DNA of 64,000 nucleotides from positions 77,816,001 through 77,880,000 of the forward strand of contig NC_134013.1 in NCBI RefSeq assembly GCF_040712315.1, written 5' to 3'. Under the pieces are notes generated by a model, which saw nothing but the letters and a program-made list of their open reading frames with translations, was not told the origin of the DNA and ran no database searches. Position 1 is the stretch's first letter; each line of letters begins with the position of its first letter. Below are positions 11,189 through 23,949 of this stretch, one piece after another. The DNA comes from Castanea sativa (lineage: Eukaryota > Streptophyta > Magnoliopsida > Fagales > Fagaceae). Both the position numbers and the translations under genes were made by a program.

Positions 11189-13237
11189 TGTTGATTCTCA
11201 TTTTGGGAAAGCTCGGCAGCAAGAAGAAGCCCAACCATATGGGCAAGAAGAGAGTTAATGGATTGAGAGAAAGAAACTTATCAAGCTCGAATAGCAGGAA
11301 TGATGGGTCTTAGGCCAATAGAGTAAACAAATGGACTTTGGAAAAGCAAATGGGCCAACAGGAGCCCAAAGGAAGAAGCAATAAACCCATGGGCATTATG
11401 TGATGTAGAAAAGCAAGAATGGGCCACAGCAGGCCTGATGTAATGAAGTAAGAAAGTAAGTGGTTTGTGGAAAGCCCATGGACCTAAAGGATGAAGAATA
11501 TAGTAATTGGGTTTGGGAAGCCCAAAAGAAGTTAATAAAATCCCATGAGAATGTAGAATTGGAAATGAGCCGGGGATGCCCAAGGAGGGAAAATGGGCCA
11601 AGGATGCCCAACAAGGAAGAAATGGGCCAAAGGAGCCCAGAAGCAATGTAATGGGCCCAGGAAGCCTAAAGTAGCATGAGTATGAATCCAATAATCATAC
11701 TGGATCATTGAAACCAAATAGGACAAAAACGTGCAGCAGGCCCAAAAGAGGCCCAGCAGGTGCAGGTCAAATAACACCACAACAAGAATGGCAGGGTGGC
11801 ATGGCAAGAATGACAACAAGATTACGTAAGGAGAAAAGAATGGGCTCAAGAGGGGCAAACTCGCAATCAAGTAAGGCCCAGCCCTTGGAAGGAGCAAGCC
11901 AATAAAGAATGGAAAATTAGAAGATAGTTCATGCCATTAGAGGTCAAGGATGGGCGGCAGAATGCACAGATGAACCTCTAGACCATGGAAAACGCATGAG
12001 CATCAGACAAGCTTTTGATGTTAACGGAAGAAGAGCACGTGCAAGCCCCGAGCACTTCCAACTTGTACACAGCCAATACATGGGTGGTGGGTCATTGGTT
12101 AGAGGTAAGAAGGGGTATGGTCTGGCGGTGGGGAGAAGGGGAAAGCCTATTGGGGTTCCCGCTCAAACTTTTTTGAGGAAAATGTCTTGCTAGGATGACA
12201 TTCCACCCAAAAGATGGGAGATAAGCTGGGACCACTAGGTGCATGCCATGAGGGATAGTAAGAGAGAATACCCACACCATGGAGGATAAGAATACCACGA
12301 TGAACAAGCCACACCAGCAACAGTTTTCTTTGTCTAGTAATGGGTAGTGGGATAGTCAACACATGTAAGTGGTGGTGGTTGGGCAGTTGACAAACTAGTA
12401 AGTGGTCGGGAAGGAAACCCAAATTTGGAAAAAAGTAGTTAAAGGCTAAAAGGGTAAAATTAGTCACAACAGGCAGTATATATAGGGCTCTTGCTGTGCA
12501 CAGTAGGGTGGGAGGGATCGACATAAGCACAACAGTAAAAATCAACAGGAGAGAATCACAGTATCATCATCACCATAACACTATACAATTAAACACTAAG
12601 AAAGAAAAGAAAAATGAGAATTATAGAATAAGGAAGAAAAACAGAGAGTGTAGTACATCAGGCATGCACCAGTAGGCTAATCCCTTCTCTCATTCTGAAA
12701 GGCCTACTCTTTATTGAGAAAAAAATATTCTTTTGGGCACAAGCCATTCAGGTCCGTTCCCTCAAAGTAAGTAACTTCTGTGGTAGGATTCTCCTGAGAG
12801 GTTATTCACACTGAGGAAGTGGTTCCTTCCGTGGTCTTAATCCCGGAACATGACTTGATATGGCCGACTAATCTTTTTCTTCTTTGATTTAATTACCATT
12901 ACTAATTCCCTCCTTATTTCTGCCATTCCTTTTACAAGGTGTTTCATGTTGTTTTGTTCTTTAATTTAATTAAGAATCCTTTATTTACTTTGTCTAACAG
13001 TAATCGCATATTCTTTGTTATTTATTATTACATTCTGCTTGTCATAGCTTTGTTGTAACGGCTACGCCTGCCATGGACATGTGATCGAAGTTTTTACCAA
13101 AAAAGGGCATAGTTTGTGCACAAGCCGAGCCAAGGTGAGTTGCAATTGGATCGGTCTTGATTCTCCTATTTAGAATACTTGGGCCTTAGTACAGCAGGAG
13201 GCAGCCCAATTCAACATTTCAAAAAAGGCCCACCACA
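11189..13237 (+). repeat. 3' LTR of the first element
   Basis: The 3' end (13237) is fixed by alignment with the 5' LTR end at 417. The start is less certain: TGTTGATTC at 11189 follows the purine-rich GAGGGCTAAA, a plausible polypurine tract; a TGTTCG at 11080 after AAGGGGCCCAT is an alternative. Length is therefore about 2.05-2.16 kb. The sequence has many GGGCC/GGCCC blocks between 11300 and 11900, shared with the solo LTR at 36068-37957. The short open frames inside have no recognisable domains. Confidence 0.8.
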
Positions 13238-13935
13238 ATAAAAAAAAAAGCTAAACCTACTGTAAATCTTAAATTGGATTATAGGGATTAAACAATTGTT
13301 GTCTAGGATGGAGGGGATTTAGTTAATAGCAATTAAATATGTAGAGGAAAAACAAAACAACTATTCAATCCTCCTTCTTTAGACTCCAAAGCTTCTTTCT
13401 TGAGTAAGTCTCTTGATATTGCGATAAAAAAAAATACATATTGACTTTTTCCTTCAATAGATTGAGTTTTGGTTTAATGGTTCATTAAGGTTTTTTTTAA
13501 TATTAAATTTCTATACTTTTTTCATCATTTTGTAGCTTGAAATTTGTGCAATTTATAATTGTAAATTACTTATTATAATGAACTCATTACTAATAAGGTT
13601 CTATGACAATTATACTATAATATATGTACAACATTTTTTAAAATTGTTTCACATAAAACATTACAATATAATCCATGCATCTCAGCAACTTACTAGTTTT
13701 TTATAATTTTTTTCACCATTTTGCTATTTTCGACTTTTTTTGGTGATGCTGATGAGACTATCGGTCATGCAGTGACATTTCCATTGGCCAGCCAATAAAA
13801 TCGCTCAACTACTCCCAGCAAGATTGGTAGATTTCCTATTGTTGGCATTCAGAGACACAAAATCTCTGAGACCCAGAAAGCCAAAAACACACAGAAGAGA
13901 GAATCAGGGCGACCAGAATCACTGAGAACACAAAG
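13238..13935. other. Upstream region of the first phytocyanin gene
   Basis: AT-rich non-coding DNA. CCAAT and AATAAAAT at about 13793-13802 lie about 135 bases before the ATG and could serve as CCAAT/TATA-like elements; no strong TATA box is visible closer. The 3' LTR above ends about 700 bases before the start codon. Confidence 0.4.
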
Positions 13936-14453
13936 ATGGCTAATCCAATGAGCATGACAATTCTTGTTGTTGTTGTTCTAACTGCACTAGCAGCAGTGGT
14001 ACAAGTAACAGAAGCTGTTAATTATGTGGTAGGAGATAGTGCCGGTTGGGCCCGTCCTTCCACTTTAACCTATTACACAACCTGGGCTAACGGGAAAAAC
14101 TTTTCCCTTGGTGATGTTCTAGGTAAGCTCCCCTACATGTTCAAAACCACAAATTTTATTGCGTTTTAATTGATCTTGGACTCTTTCAATTCATTTGCAC
14201 TAGTTCTATTATCTTCGACACTATAAACTCTAGTATCAAGCAATTTTAGTACCACAAGTTTGTAACGATCACCTTTACCCTTAAAAAATTAATAGTGATG
14301 TTTTTTAGTTCCTATGAAAACTCTAAGAGTAATTGATTGTAACACCTATCAAATTTAAACAGATTGCTTTTAATCCTTGATAAATCTAATAAAGTGATCA
14401 CCTTAAATTTAGAGAATAAAATCGGTCATAGGTTAAACTTTATAGGGATGACT

Positions 14454-14489
<36 letters not shown>

Positions 14490-14841
14490 AGTGTTCAACT
14501 TCGCGACTGGTGCACATGACGTAGCCACAGTAACCCAAACCAATTATGACGCCTGCTCCATCGCCAATACAATCTCCCTTGTAACCGCAGGACCATATAG
14601 CTACACCATAAATTCCACTGGCACCCACTACTTCATCTGCACCTTCTCAAACGGTGGTCACTGTAATAGTGGACAAAAGTTGGCCATTAGCGTCGGGAAC
14701 TCCACAAACGCCACTTCACCAGGATCACCCCCTACTACAGTTTCTTCTTCACCACCACCACCAGCCGGCAGCTCCGCCTCATCTCTTGCAGCTACCTTGC
14801 CTCTTGTTTTCATGACTATTGCCTTGGCTTTCTTTTATTAG
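13936..14841 (+). CDS. Phytocyanin, stellacyanin-type, GPI-anchored (two exons)
   Basis: Exons 13936-14122 and 14492-14841 join to a 178-residue protein; the intron (369 bp) starts GTAAGC, ends TTTGCAG and is phase 1 (G|TG restores V before FNF). Residues 1 to about 27 form a signal peptide ending VTEA. The cupredoxin domain begins VNYVVGDSAGW. Copper ligands look intact: His in GAHDVATV, Cys in YDACS, His in NGGHC, and Gln in SGQKL as the axial ligand, which is the stellacyanin pattern. YFIC and GHC supply the usual disulphide cysteines. A Pro/Ser-rich stretch and a hydrophobic tail (LPLVFMTIALAFFY) predict a GPI anchor, so the protein should sit on the outer plasma membrane or in the wall. 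Phytocyanins are thought to act in redox or cell-wall signalling; the substrate is unknown. No stops or frameshifts are present. Confidence 0.92.
14464..14487 (+). promoter_or_regulatory. Very long poly-T tract at the 3' splice site
   Basis: The intron of the phytocyanin gene ends in an almost pure T run (about 14457-14487) directly before GCAG. It acts as the polypyrimidine tract. Its length is likely to vary between alleles by slippage. Confidence 0.7.
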
Positions 14842-14960
14842 TTTTTTATTTGTTTAATTTCTGGCTTTTGTCTCATGTATTAATTAAACTCAGCTTTACT
14901 ATTATGCGGCTGATGATAGACTCATAGACCATTAGTTTGATGATATTTGTGCTGTATTTG

Positions 14961-14966
14961 AATAAA
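14961..14966 (+). terminator. Poly(A) signal candidate, first phytocyanin gene
   Basis: AATAAA occurs 120 bases after the stop codon, a normal 3' UTR distance in plants. No other near-perfect signal is closer. Confidence 0.55.
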
Positions 14967-15699
14967 TCTTTTTGAGAAGTACATTTGTGACTGTTACAGA
15001 AACCTGAATTAAGGTGTTTGATCATGCATGGACCAGTCAGCTCATGTTTGCTGAGATATTTTAGGAGCACAAATTTAGTCACACTCTTTTCCGCATCTAC
15101 CCGACATACCGTGATATTTGCCTCTCAATTGATCACTTTTAATTGTTTTAAAAATAAAACACTAAGCTGATCCGGTTATCACTAAAAACCAAAAATTAAA
15201 GAAAAAGCAAGGAAAAAATGAAAGCCGCCGGTTCAACTTAGACAACCGGGAACTGCTACGGTTAAACCGGTTCTTGCATCCGAGGAATAATAAGAAGAAA
15301 GACTAGAAGAAAATTGGTACAAACTTGTTAGATTTGCACTGAAATAGTGAAATGAGATCGGGAAAAATCTCAGATTAGTGGGTGAAAATAAAATAAAAGA
15401 GATACTTTTGTATTGGATGGTTGAGAATCAAGCTTTGTTTTCGTTAAGTCGGCATCAACTAGAGTGACAACGGCAGCGGAAAATTGTACTTGGAGCTCGT
15501 CAATCTGGACATGGACATGGACTCATGGAGGCCAACATCGCCGTCAAGATCTCTAAGTTGCAGGCTTGCAGTTGTTGGCTACACCGCGTTTGCCTTCACC
15601 GATTGTAAAGAGGTTTCTCACTTTCTCTTTCTCTGATGGTGGGTGGTGACTGTTGTTTTGTTTTTTATTTAAATATTCAGTATATTTTATTTTTGATAT
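14967..15699. other. Intergenic, no gene seen
   Basis: Moderately AT-rich sequence with a few GC-richer patches around 15220-15290 and 15450-15600. I recognise no coding domain or repeat boundary. Confidence 0.4.
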
Positions 15700-15707
15700 G
15701 CTGTAAC

Positions 15708-16278
15708 TAGGGCTATCTACAGGTCGGTCCGAGTCGGGTTTGTGCCCAACTCGGAACCAACCCGTCAGAATCGGGTGGCAAAAAAATGCACCCGTCGCCG
15801 ACCGCCAAAATGAACAGATCAGGCGGATCAAACCATCAGATGATGGCGGACGGGTCGGTCGGGGTCGAAAATCCAGAAAACGGCGAAAACCAGTGTGAGA
15901 ATGGCAAAAAACGACGTGAAAACGGCAAAAATCCAGCATGAAAATGGCAAAAATCTTTGAGGTTTCTCTAGATCTGGCCTAATTTAGGCCATTTTCGGCA
16001 AGATCTTGGCCAGATTCGATGAAATCTTGCCGAGATCTTGACGAAAATGGTTTAGATCTCACCGGATCTACCAAATATTGCCGGTAATCTCACAAATCGG
16101 TCGGATCGATTTTGATCGGTTTCTGGAGAAGGAAAACAGACGTCCGACCCGCCAAACTCGGGTTTTGAAGGAACAAACCCGTTTTCGACCACCGGAGAAG
16201 TCGGATCGGTCGGCGGTGGGTCGGGTTTGGTCGGCGGCGGCGGGTGAGTCGGGTTGGTTGGGTCTCTGGACAGTCCTA
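15708..16278. mobile_element. Non-autonomous hAT-type element with 8-bp TSD
   Basis: The element starts TAGGGCTATCTACAGG and ends ...CAGTCCTA; the reverse complement of the end is TAGGACTGTCCAGAGACC, so the termini are imperfect inverted repeats. It is flanked on both sides by GCTGTAAC (15700-15707 and 16279-16286), an 8-bp target duplication as hAT transposases make. The 571-bp interior is GC-rich with GGTCGG/CCGACC inverted blocks and codes for nothing recognisable; the open frames inside follow from its composition. Confidence 0.85.
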
Positions 16279-16286
16279 GCTGTAAC

Positions 16287-19140
16287 TTGGCCGGCAAACA
16301 TTGAAGAGGCTAAAAAATATCATAAAATAATAAACTTTTACTACACATACACACGTTGTCTGCTGCACTTAGGTTTTGGTGTTCTGCTTTTTGTCCTTTT
16401 CTTCCCTCTAGAATATTCTATTTTTAAAACTTTGTACAATTTTAAAGTGCTGTTAGAAGAATTGTTAATAAATTATATTAAAAAAAATAGTGTTAGTGTT
16501 TTTAGAAAAATTATTAATAAATTATATTAAATTTTTTTTGACAATATTTATGAAAATGATCATGCTAATGGATGTCTTAAGACAATGATTAATAATAAAA
16601 AATATAAAAAAAAACTGTTTAACATAATTAATTGTTTTATCATTTCCTCATATTTACTTTAAAAATAAAATAATTTGTATCTAGAGTCTCAATATTAAAA
16701 TAGCTTGAATTTCTTATTAAAATAAAATAGCATCAATTTAATCTTGGAGTCCAATAATTATTTCCTTTTGATTACTAAAACATATAAAGACAAAAGTTGT
16801 CATAAAAATATATATTTTTTAATGTTACTATGATTATTTATAATCTTTTTAGTATTATGATGTGTGAAACTCACTTAAAATTATTTATGTTCTTTGGATA
16901 AATTTTTAATAAATATTATGAGTTATTTTATTTTGTTTTACTTTTTAAATTATATAATTATCAGTTTGACCTAATTGAACTAAAAAACTGATAACCACCC
17001 TCTTTTCTAGTTTTTTGCTGTTCCCGTTATTCAAATAATGGTTTTTCTTTATAATTCATAGTCAGCCATATGAAATAGTTATGACAAAGATTATAGCTAA
17101 ATTTGTGATCCTAAAGTTTTTGTTTGTTTACTGTTATAGTGATTTTTGTTTATCCATTGTTAATCATGAAACGCCATGGGATTCTTGGGGCGTTAATACA
17201 TTATTATGTAGCGTAGATAGTCAGCAATTAAAATGATTTATCTAAACACACGCCAAGTTCATCTAACTGCCACATTATACTTATTACTTAACTTAGCCGG
17301 AAACTTAACCTACCTAACGATTTCTCTATATATGATACACTGCATTTTGCCTATTCTTTTGATTTAAGGAGAGTATAAGCCTTCTCATAAATAAAAAATA
17401 AAAATAAAAAGGAGAGTATAAGCCTAAATAAAAGATATCTAGACTCTGGTATAAAAATTTTGCTACAATAAAATCATGTTTTCAAAACATAATTATAATT
17501 ATAATAGTAAAATGTTAAAATCACAATTTTATCTGAAAACACAATTTCTATTGTGTCCAATACAGTGGATAATTATCACCTCTCTAAAACTTTAATTTAA
17601 GTGGTTAAATGATTAAAATCTAAAGTCATGATCTCATAGATGCGTGAGGCTCTCACGTTTTTTTAATTCCATAAAAAATATTATTTCATTGATGCATTCA
17701 AACATAAAAATTAAATACTTTAAGATAATGTATAAGACACATCTTAGCCACTAGCTAGCCATATATGTACCTATATAAAGTCACGGTTAATGGCGAAACC
17801 GAACCCCTGGTCTGTAATTTATTTTAGTTCATTATAGAGAAAAGTTGGTGTATGACATTTTGACTAGACCCTGAAACGTCTTGAATTCAAGTGGTAGAAA
17901 TCTGGTGAATATTGATAGTTGTCTTATAACTTAATTATGGACCAATTTATATTTTAAAGGCTATTGTAACTTAATTTCGTAAGGAAAATATTCTTAAAAC
18001 AGACAGTAATCAATATATGTCCCGTAAACAACCTTTAGTTAACTTGAAATAACTTCTAAAAGCTCCCAAGAACAAAAAAAAAAAAAAAAAAAAAAAATGT
18101 AGAAATTTAAAAATTAGAACAATATTTAAAATACTAAAAATCTTCCACTAATGCATACCACGTCTTACATAAGATAGTCATGTCCTTTCATCACATTCAT
18201 AGAGTTTGGTTAGGTAGCTAGAAGCCTAGAAGTCATGTTTTTCAGTTTTTTAAGTTAATTTGATCTTTGAAACTTCTTGGCTTGTGCAAGAGACTTTGAT
18301 GTAATTTCGCTTTCATTTGAAAAAGAGGGACATAATGAATTTGTCAGGCCGAACTTCAAAAGATCCGGTAACACAAACAAATGCACACTATTTTTACTGC
18401 TATTATTCATGTGACAAATGGTAAGTAGTAAAAAAAAAAAAAACAACAAAAAAGTGACAAATTCAAATGAAAATAATAAACGATCGGTTAGGATCAGTCA
18501 TGTAGGTGAATTGTAAAGTTGTAAACTTATTTGCGGCAGTAAAAGAACCCGGCCAAGCTATATATCTTCCTTCGTTAGCTCATGGGTCATGTCAAGTGGG
18601 GCTTTCCACAACCAAAAGCTTTGTACTTTGATTATTTGATATATCAACATTTCCCTCAATAAAAATTCGAAAGAGGCACTTTATAGGCCTCACTTTTGGT
18701 GCATAGACACAGCAATCCAGGGCACCAAATAGGTATATGACCACAACATTAGATGTTGTAGTTCTAACTTAGGAGTGTTTGGTGGTTATTTTCAAATAAT
18801 CATTTTCAGTTTTTAAATAACATTTTACGTATTTTTACAAATTTTTTTATCTACACGTATTTTTATAAATATTTTTAAACAACAATTTCCAGTTTCTTGC
18901 ACTAATTTTGCAGGGAAAAATTGCTTTCTCATTACGAACCAATGTGTTGGAATTACACACAGATTGTCCACCATTCCTTTCAGTTGAGAAGCTGCTCTCT
19001 CTACTTGCACCCCCTATGACAAAAGGGCACCTGTGTTAACTAACAATGATCAATCTAGCTAATTGATTTTGACTATTTCTACGGTGTATTTGGGATTTTG
19101 GTTCTTCAGAGCTTTTGTACTGTTATTTTAATCTCATAGC
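16287..19140. other. AT-rich intergenic DNA, no gene seen
   Basis: Long A/T-rich stretch with homopolymer runs (for example A-run at 18077-18097). A possible MITE-like patch starts near 18775 (GTGTTTGGTGG) but no matching right end is visible. No coding domain is recognised. Confidence 0.5.
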
Positions 19141-19336
19141 GTGCGTTTGGGGGAGATGAAAAATTAAAATTATTTCACTATTCAGCTTATTTTTGTTACT
19201 ATTTATGAGTTTTACTATACTTTTTGGCACTATTTATAGGCTTCACTGTACTATTTCAACTAACTTTTACCTTTATTTACAGTACTTTCGGTAATAATTT
19301 TTCAGTTTCAGCAAAATAAGTGATATCCAAACATAC
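19141..19336. mobile_element. MITE-like short repeat, copy 1
   Basis: Starts GTGCGTTTGG and ends CCAAACATAC, giving approximate terminal inverted repeats. The interior (TTTACAGTACTTT, TTTTTGGCACTATTTAT, CACTGTACTATTTCA) recurs at 30024-30234, so it is a dispersed family. No coding capacity. Superfamily is not determined. Confidence 0.65.
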
Positions 19337-19571
19337 CCTTACAAAATGAAGTTTTCTTCTTGAATTATCACCCAAAAAAAAAAAAAAAAAAATCTTCTTC
19401 TCATGACATAGGCATGAAAATCACGTAAAATTTCTACTTATTTATTTATTTATTTATGTGTGTTTGTTTATTTATTTGTCTTAATTAATTAATTAATCGA
19501 TTTGTATTCCCATGCTGCTATTGCATATCCTATGCTTACCATAGGATTGTATGCTTCTCATGAAAATCTTA

Positions 19572-20350
19572 TGTAGGGACCTGATTTGGTGCTCAAGTCT
19601 AAAGGGAAAAGGATCTCGGCCCAAAGAGCCCAATATAATAAATTTGTAAAGAGTGGGCTGGAAAATTAGGTTTTAATGAATCAGATAATAATTGTAGTGA
19701 GCCCAGATGAAAAGAAAATAAAAATAAAACTGTTTTGCACGAAGTAAATCTTCCTCGGCACAGTCTGAGGAGACTATATCTTATGTATATTTCTTTTGAA
19801 TTTGGTTACAAGTCTAGTTCCTGATGCTATAGTTTTTTTCTCCTTCTTTTTCGATATTCTCCTTGTAAGGGGACTTCCTCTCCCTTATATATCCATCTTT
19901 TCTTCGATATCTTTCGTGTAGGTCAAGCTATTAGCTTTGATCCTTGTCCCATCAATATCTTCCTGAAGTTTTTGGGAGTAGTTGTAAGGCTGCTTACCAC
20001 TGTTCAAATATCACTTCCACATTAATGCGACCAGAGGGTTAGTTGCAGAGCATTCAATGTGGTGGTAGCAGTTTTCCCTTAGATATTTCTTAACTTCCCT
20101 CTGTCTTACGTTTCCCTGATGTTTATCCTTATTGGGAGAACCCTTCGAAGTGTTGCCCTTAAGGGCAGATCAATCCCTCTGATCTCTGTCTTGCTTAACC
20201 GAAGAGGTACTCCTTCTCAGACCACCTCCCCAAGTCTTTCCATCAAAAGAATGTTTGTGGTACTCTTATTTGCAGTTCTTCCCTGTTATCTTTTGATCCT
20301 TGGACAAGGCCCACGGCCGAATATACACTTATGGGCCCTTTATCCCTACA
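19572..20350. mobile_element. Probable solo LTR (779 bp)
   Basis: Begins TGTAGGG and ends CCCTACA, a perfect 7-bp inverted repeat with the TG...CA ends of LTRs. Flanks are TCTTA (19567-19571) and CCTTA (20351-20355), a 5-bp duplication with one difference. GGCCC-rich patches inside resemble plant gypsy LTRs. The 84-codon open frame inside (20119-20373) runs past the end and has no domain. Confidence 0.65.
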
Positions 20351-20355
20351 CCTTA

Positions 20356-22336
20356 CTTATGAGTTATGATTAAAGGAGGTTGGTTAATTTTCTCAAATTT
20401 AGTCTGTTTAATTGTTGGAATTATGTTTAAAATGATTAAATTTACCAATTTTTGATAGATTAAGTTTTTGGAATCATACATTGTCAAAAAAATAAAAGTT
20501 TTTAGGATAATTAGTAATTCAATATTAATATCAGAATATGAAGTACTGAGTTCATTCCAAATTTGAATCCTACCTCCTAGTCCTCTCCCTCCCCACTATA
20601 TATCTATAAAAAATACTTAAAAGACATAAAGATAAAAATACTTACAGAGGCGTGCATGCATATGTAGCTCAATCAAATATAAATTTCTCCATCAAGGGGG
20701 AGCTTTTGCTTGGGGAAATATAAATCTAGGACTGTGGTGTGACCGTGAGAGAGAAAAAGAGGAATAAATCTTATAACATTTCGTTAATTTTTGTATTCAT
20801 TAGGGGCCCTATAAATTTATGGGCTTCGTAATGAGATCAGCCTATCCGATGGCTCATGATAGTATGGCACCAAGTCGCGTAATAAAAGAAATTTTCAGAT
20901 GGCCAATTAAGTATATTTTAAAAAGATGTAAATCTAAAGAATGATAACCTATTAATTATAGGCAATATAATATACCTATATATCAAGTATGTTTGAAACA
21001 TAATTTAACATATGTTTTATTTATTATATATATGAAACAAAAATATTTTTATACTAAGTTAGTCTTTACATTGGTCAAAATACTTTTTTATTCAAGCATT
21101 ATAAACTATAAACTATTGCTTTAAAAAAACCTATAAACTATTTCTTTAAAAAAATTGATTAGAATATATTCTTTAAACATTTCAATTAAAAAAATTTTGT
21201 TAAATAAATTAGAGAATGCATAGTTAAATTTTACTAAATTACTAACTGTGTAAATAATAAACGTCAATTTACATGTTTGTTATATATCATGACAATGTCC
21301 TCCTCCCTCCATCACATAAGAGATCTCGACAAACAAGAATTGTTGGCCAATTCACCTTTTCTCAAATTTTCTAATCCAAACAGTTCAGACAAACTAAATT
21401 GGTCCCCTTTTTCTTATAATACTGCCATTGTGTCATGATATATTACAGAAATTTAGTTTCTCCCCATATAAGCCTTCAGATCTCCTCTCAATTACGTATG
21501 TGAAATTGTGAATGTGTCATTATGAGATGGCTATTGCCGCTAAAAAAATACAAGAAAGAGTTACTTTTGCTGTCTTGCACTTGTGAAGTCGCATATAGTG
21601 GTTGAGCATTAATTTGACCCAGGGTTGGCGGCTCTTTGCAATTTGCGCTTTAAAGCAGTAGAATATTAAAACAACTTGACTCAAAATTGATAATATACAA
21701 TTTGAAGTTTAGATCCAGAGATAATTATGAAAAATTTGCTAAATTATCAAATGTCTAGAAAATTTAAACTACTAAAATAATTATTTTAATTATTTAATAA
21801 ATTTTTTAACACTTCTTAGCCTAAACTTTCCTTTAATACTTGGAGTCCAACATGTGGAAGTTAGAGATCCAATTCAAGATCTCCTACTTTGATACCTTTA
21901 TAAATTATCGATTATTTCAAAAATTAAAACTACAAATAAATTGTGAATTTAATCATATAAACAAATAGTTCTAACAATTTCCTAAGAGAATCATTGAATG
22001 AAATATTGTGGCCCAAAAATTGTACAAAAAAGGAAGAATAGTACATCACCTTGATGTTAGGTGTACATGTGTGAGTAAAGTCCCACATTGAATACAGATT
22101 AGAAGAATGAGTAGTTAATATAACATAATTGAACACATACCTATTGGACTTAGGCCTTTTGGGTTAAAGTGTATCTCTATATATTAAATTAATTACTCAA
22201 GAAAACTCTCCAAGATGTTTACCTCTCCAACACTTGACAGTATTGAAAATCTCAATTTCTCAAAGGACGGGTTTTTTAAATTTTTATTATTATTGTTTTT
22301 TCAAGTATAGTATTTTAAAAAAGATCTAATTAAGGA
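20356..22336. other. AT-rich intergenic DNA, no gene seen
   Basis: A/T-rich sequence with no recognisable coding domain. Short inverted and homopolymer patches are frequent and not distinctive. Confidence 0.45.
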
Positions 22337-22453
22337 GTCCCTTCCAGTAAGGTGTTAGGTCCCTATGATAACAGGGTTATCTGTAGGCTTTGCGGGTTGT
22401 TTGTATTTCCTTTTGGGGTGGGAAACAAGAGTGTGAGTGAAGTGGGTTTGGTG

Positions 22454-23893
22454 ATGGAAAGTCATACGAAGCATTGGAGTAACCTCTCATTGAATGAGAG
22501 AGAAGGTGGCAGAGTCCATCTTTGGAAGGGAAGTCTGAATGAATTTATAATTGCAGCGAAGTTTTTAACAAAACAGGCACTAAGTATTAATGCAATCATC
22601 CGTACATTTAACCCACTATGGAGATCAAAATGTGGGTTTGAAGTCCGTAATGTGGGTGATCATAACATGCTATTTGTCCTCAAGGACAAGGAGGAGGTGG
22701 ACAGGATTTTCGCGACTGAACCGTGGAGCTTTGATAGACACATAGTCGTGTTGCAGCGCTACGACAAAAAAATACCTATCCAGGAATTGGTATTTAATCA
22801 GGTTGCTATATGGATTCAAATTCATGACATCCCAGGACCTTTTATGACACGGGAAGTTGTAGAAGATTTGTGTGGTAATGCTAAAGTAGTTGACAAGATG
22901 ACTGATCTCTCAAATATGGTGGGTAGGAGTTATATGAGAGTGCGAGTGGTAATTGATGTCTCTCTTCCCCTTTGCAAAGGTAGGCTTATCTCCTTTGACG
23001 AGGGGGAGGAAGGGTGGGTGTCCTTCAAGTATGAGAGGCTGCCTAACATATGTTATTGGTACGGGTGCTTAAACCATTGGGTGCTTAAACCATAGTGATA
23101 AAGATTGTGATCAGTGGATAGAGAGTGATGGAAGCCTGAAGGATGAAGATAAAGAGTATAGTCCGTGGATACAAGCCACTGCAACTTTCCTAAATAGAAA
23201 ATTTGTGGTCTATGTACCAGGATTCTATGAAGAAAGGAAGAAGAAGCCACAATCAACAGGCCAAGGGGCAGAGCTGACACTTGACGAGCGGCAGTGGGTC
23301 AGCCAAAATAGCCAGTCACGGTGGATAAGCCGCAAGCAAAGGCAGAAGTGGATTTTGCAGAAGAATTTAATGAGCGCATTAACATTGGTGAAGTTAAGTC
23401 TGCCCCCACAGAGAAAGAAACTTCTAAGCTCGATTTGGAAAAGGATAGCCTGGAAAAGGAATATAAAAGAAATTGATGAGGATATAAGGAGATATGAGAT
23501 TAATGATAGCATTATTCCTGGTGATTTAAGAAACGTGATTAAGAATCAAGGAGTAACGGATAATTTTGAAATTCAACCTGAGGAGCCAGCTAGCAAGTTG
23601 AAGGAAAATGGGTCACACATCCAAGTGCCACCTAGGATTAGTGATCACGTGAGATCACATGAGGAAAAATCAAAAAATAACCCTAAGCAGAAAAGTTGGA
23701 AAAATATTTGTAGAGATACAAACCATGACAACTCTACAAAGACTGCTATTTTGCCTGCAAAAAGAACTCTGGCTGAGAATGATGATAAGGTCCGTGGAGA
23801 TCAAAACAAAAAGAAGAAGTTGGTATTACAGAATGAAGGGAGAACAAATGATATATTGGCAGAGGCTGTTTCCAAGCCCCGCCAGTCCCAATG
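22454..23893 (+). pseudogene. LINE ORF1 (DUF4283 and CCHC-type knuckle), frameshifted
   Basis: ATG 22454 starts MESHTKHWSNLSLNEREG, the usual start of plant LINE/ORF1-like proteins with DUF4283; upstream in-frame sequence exists but this methionine fits the family better. RNA-binding-like core runs to about 23030. The zinc knuckle (RLPNICYWYGCLNH, about 23040-23075) has Tyr where the second Cys should be. Immediately after it a 16-bp tandem duplication shifts the frame and creates a stop; past it the other frame continues SDKDCDQW. The C-terminal part (23205-23893) is Lys/Glu-rich. ORF1 proteins coat the LINE RNA. Confidence 0.8.
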
Positions 23894-23949
23894 AGTCTAC
23901 TATATTAGAACTGTTGAGGGCTTGGGAACTCGGAGACAGATTAAGAGCT

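Larger units (their letters stand above)
1..13237 (+). mobile_element. Tat-lineage Ty3-gypsy LTR retrotransposon, decayed, 5' end outside window
   Basis: Bases 1-417 match roughly 12819-13237 at about nine in ten positions, so they are the 3' part of the 5' LTR and the end of the 3' LTR. Between them lie, in order, gag, aspartic protease, RT, RNase H, a second archaeal-type RNase H, integrase, and then a long antisense gene. A second RNase H and an antisense ORF between pol and the 3' LTR are known marks of the Tat/Ogre lineage. Gag to the second RNase H is nearly one open frame (starting at 487), broken by in-frame stops at 670, 793, 1051 and 1375 and by frameshifts near 1890 and 5030. The element cannot be active. 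The LTRs end in CCACCACA. The left TSD is outside the window. Confidence 0.93.

Noticed and set aside
11281..12545. Hydrophobic open frames in the 3' LTR
   Set aside because: They lie in LTR sequence, overlap on both strands and have no domain.
15553..16530. Several open frames across the GC-rich block
   Set aside because: They lie within the hAT element or cross its ends, are Arg/Pro-rich by composition and share no known domain.
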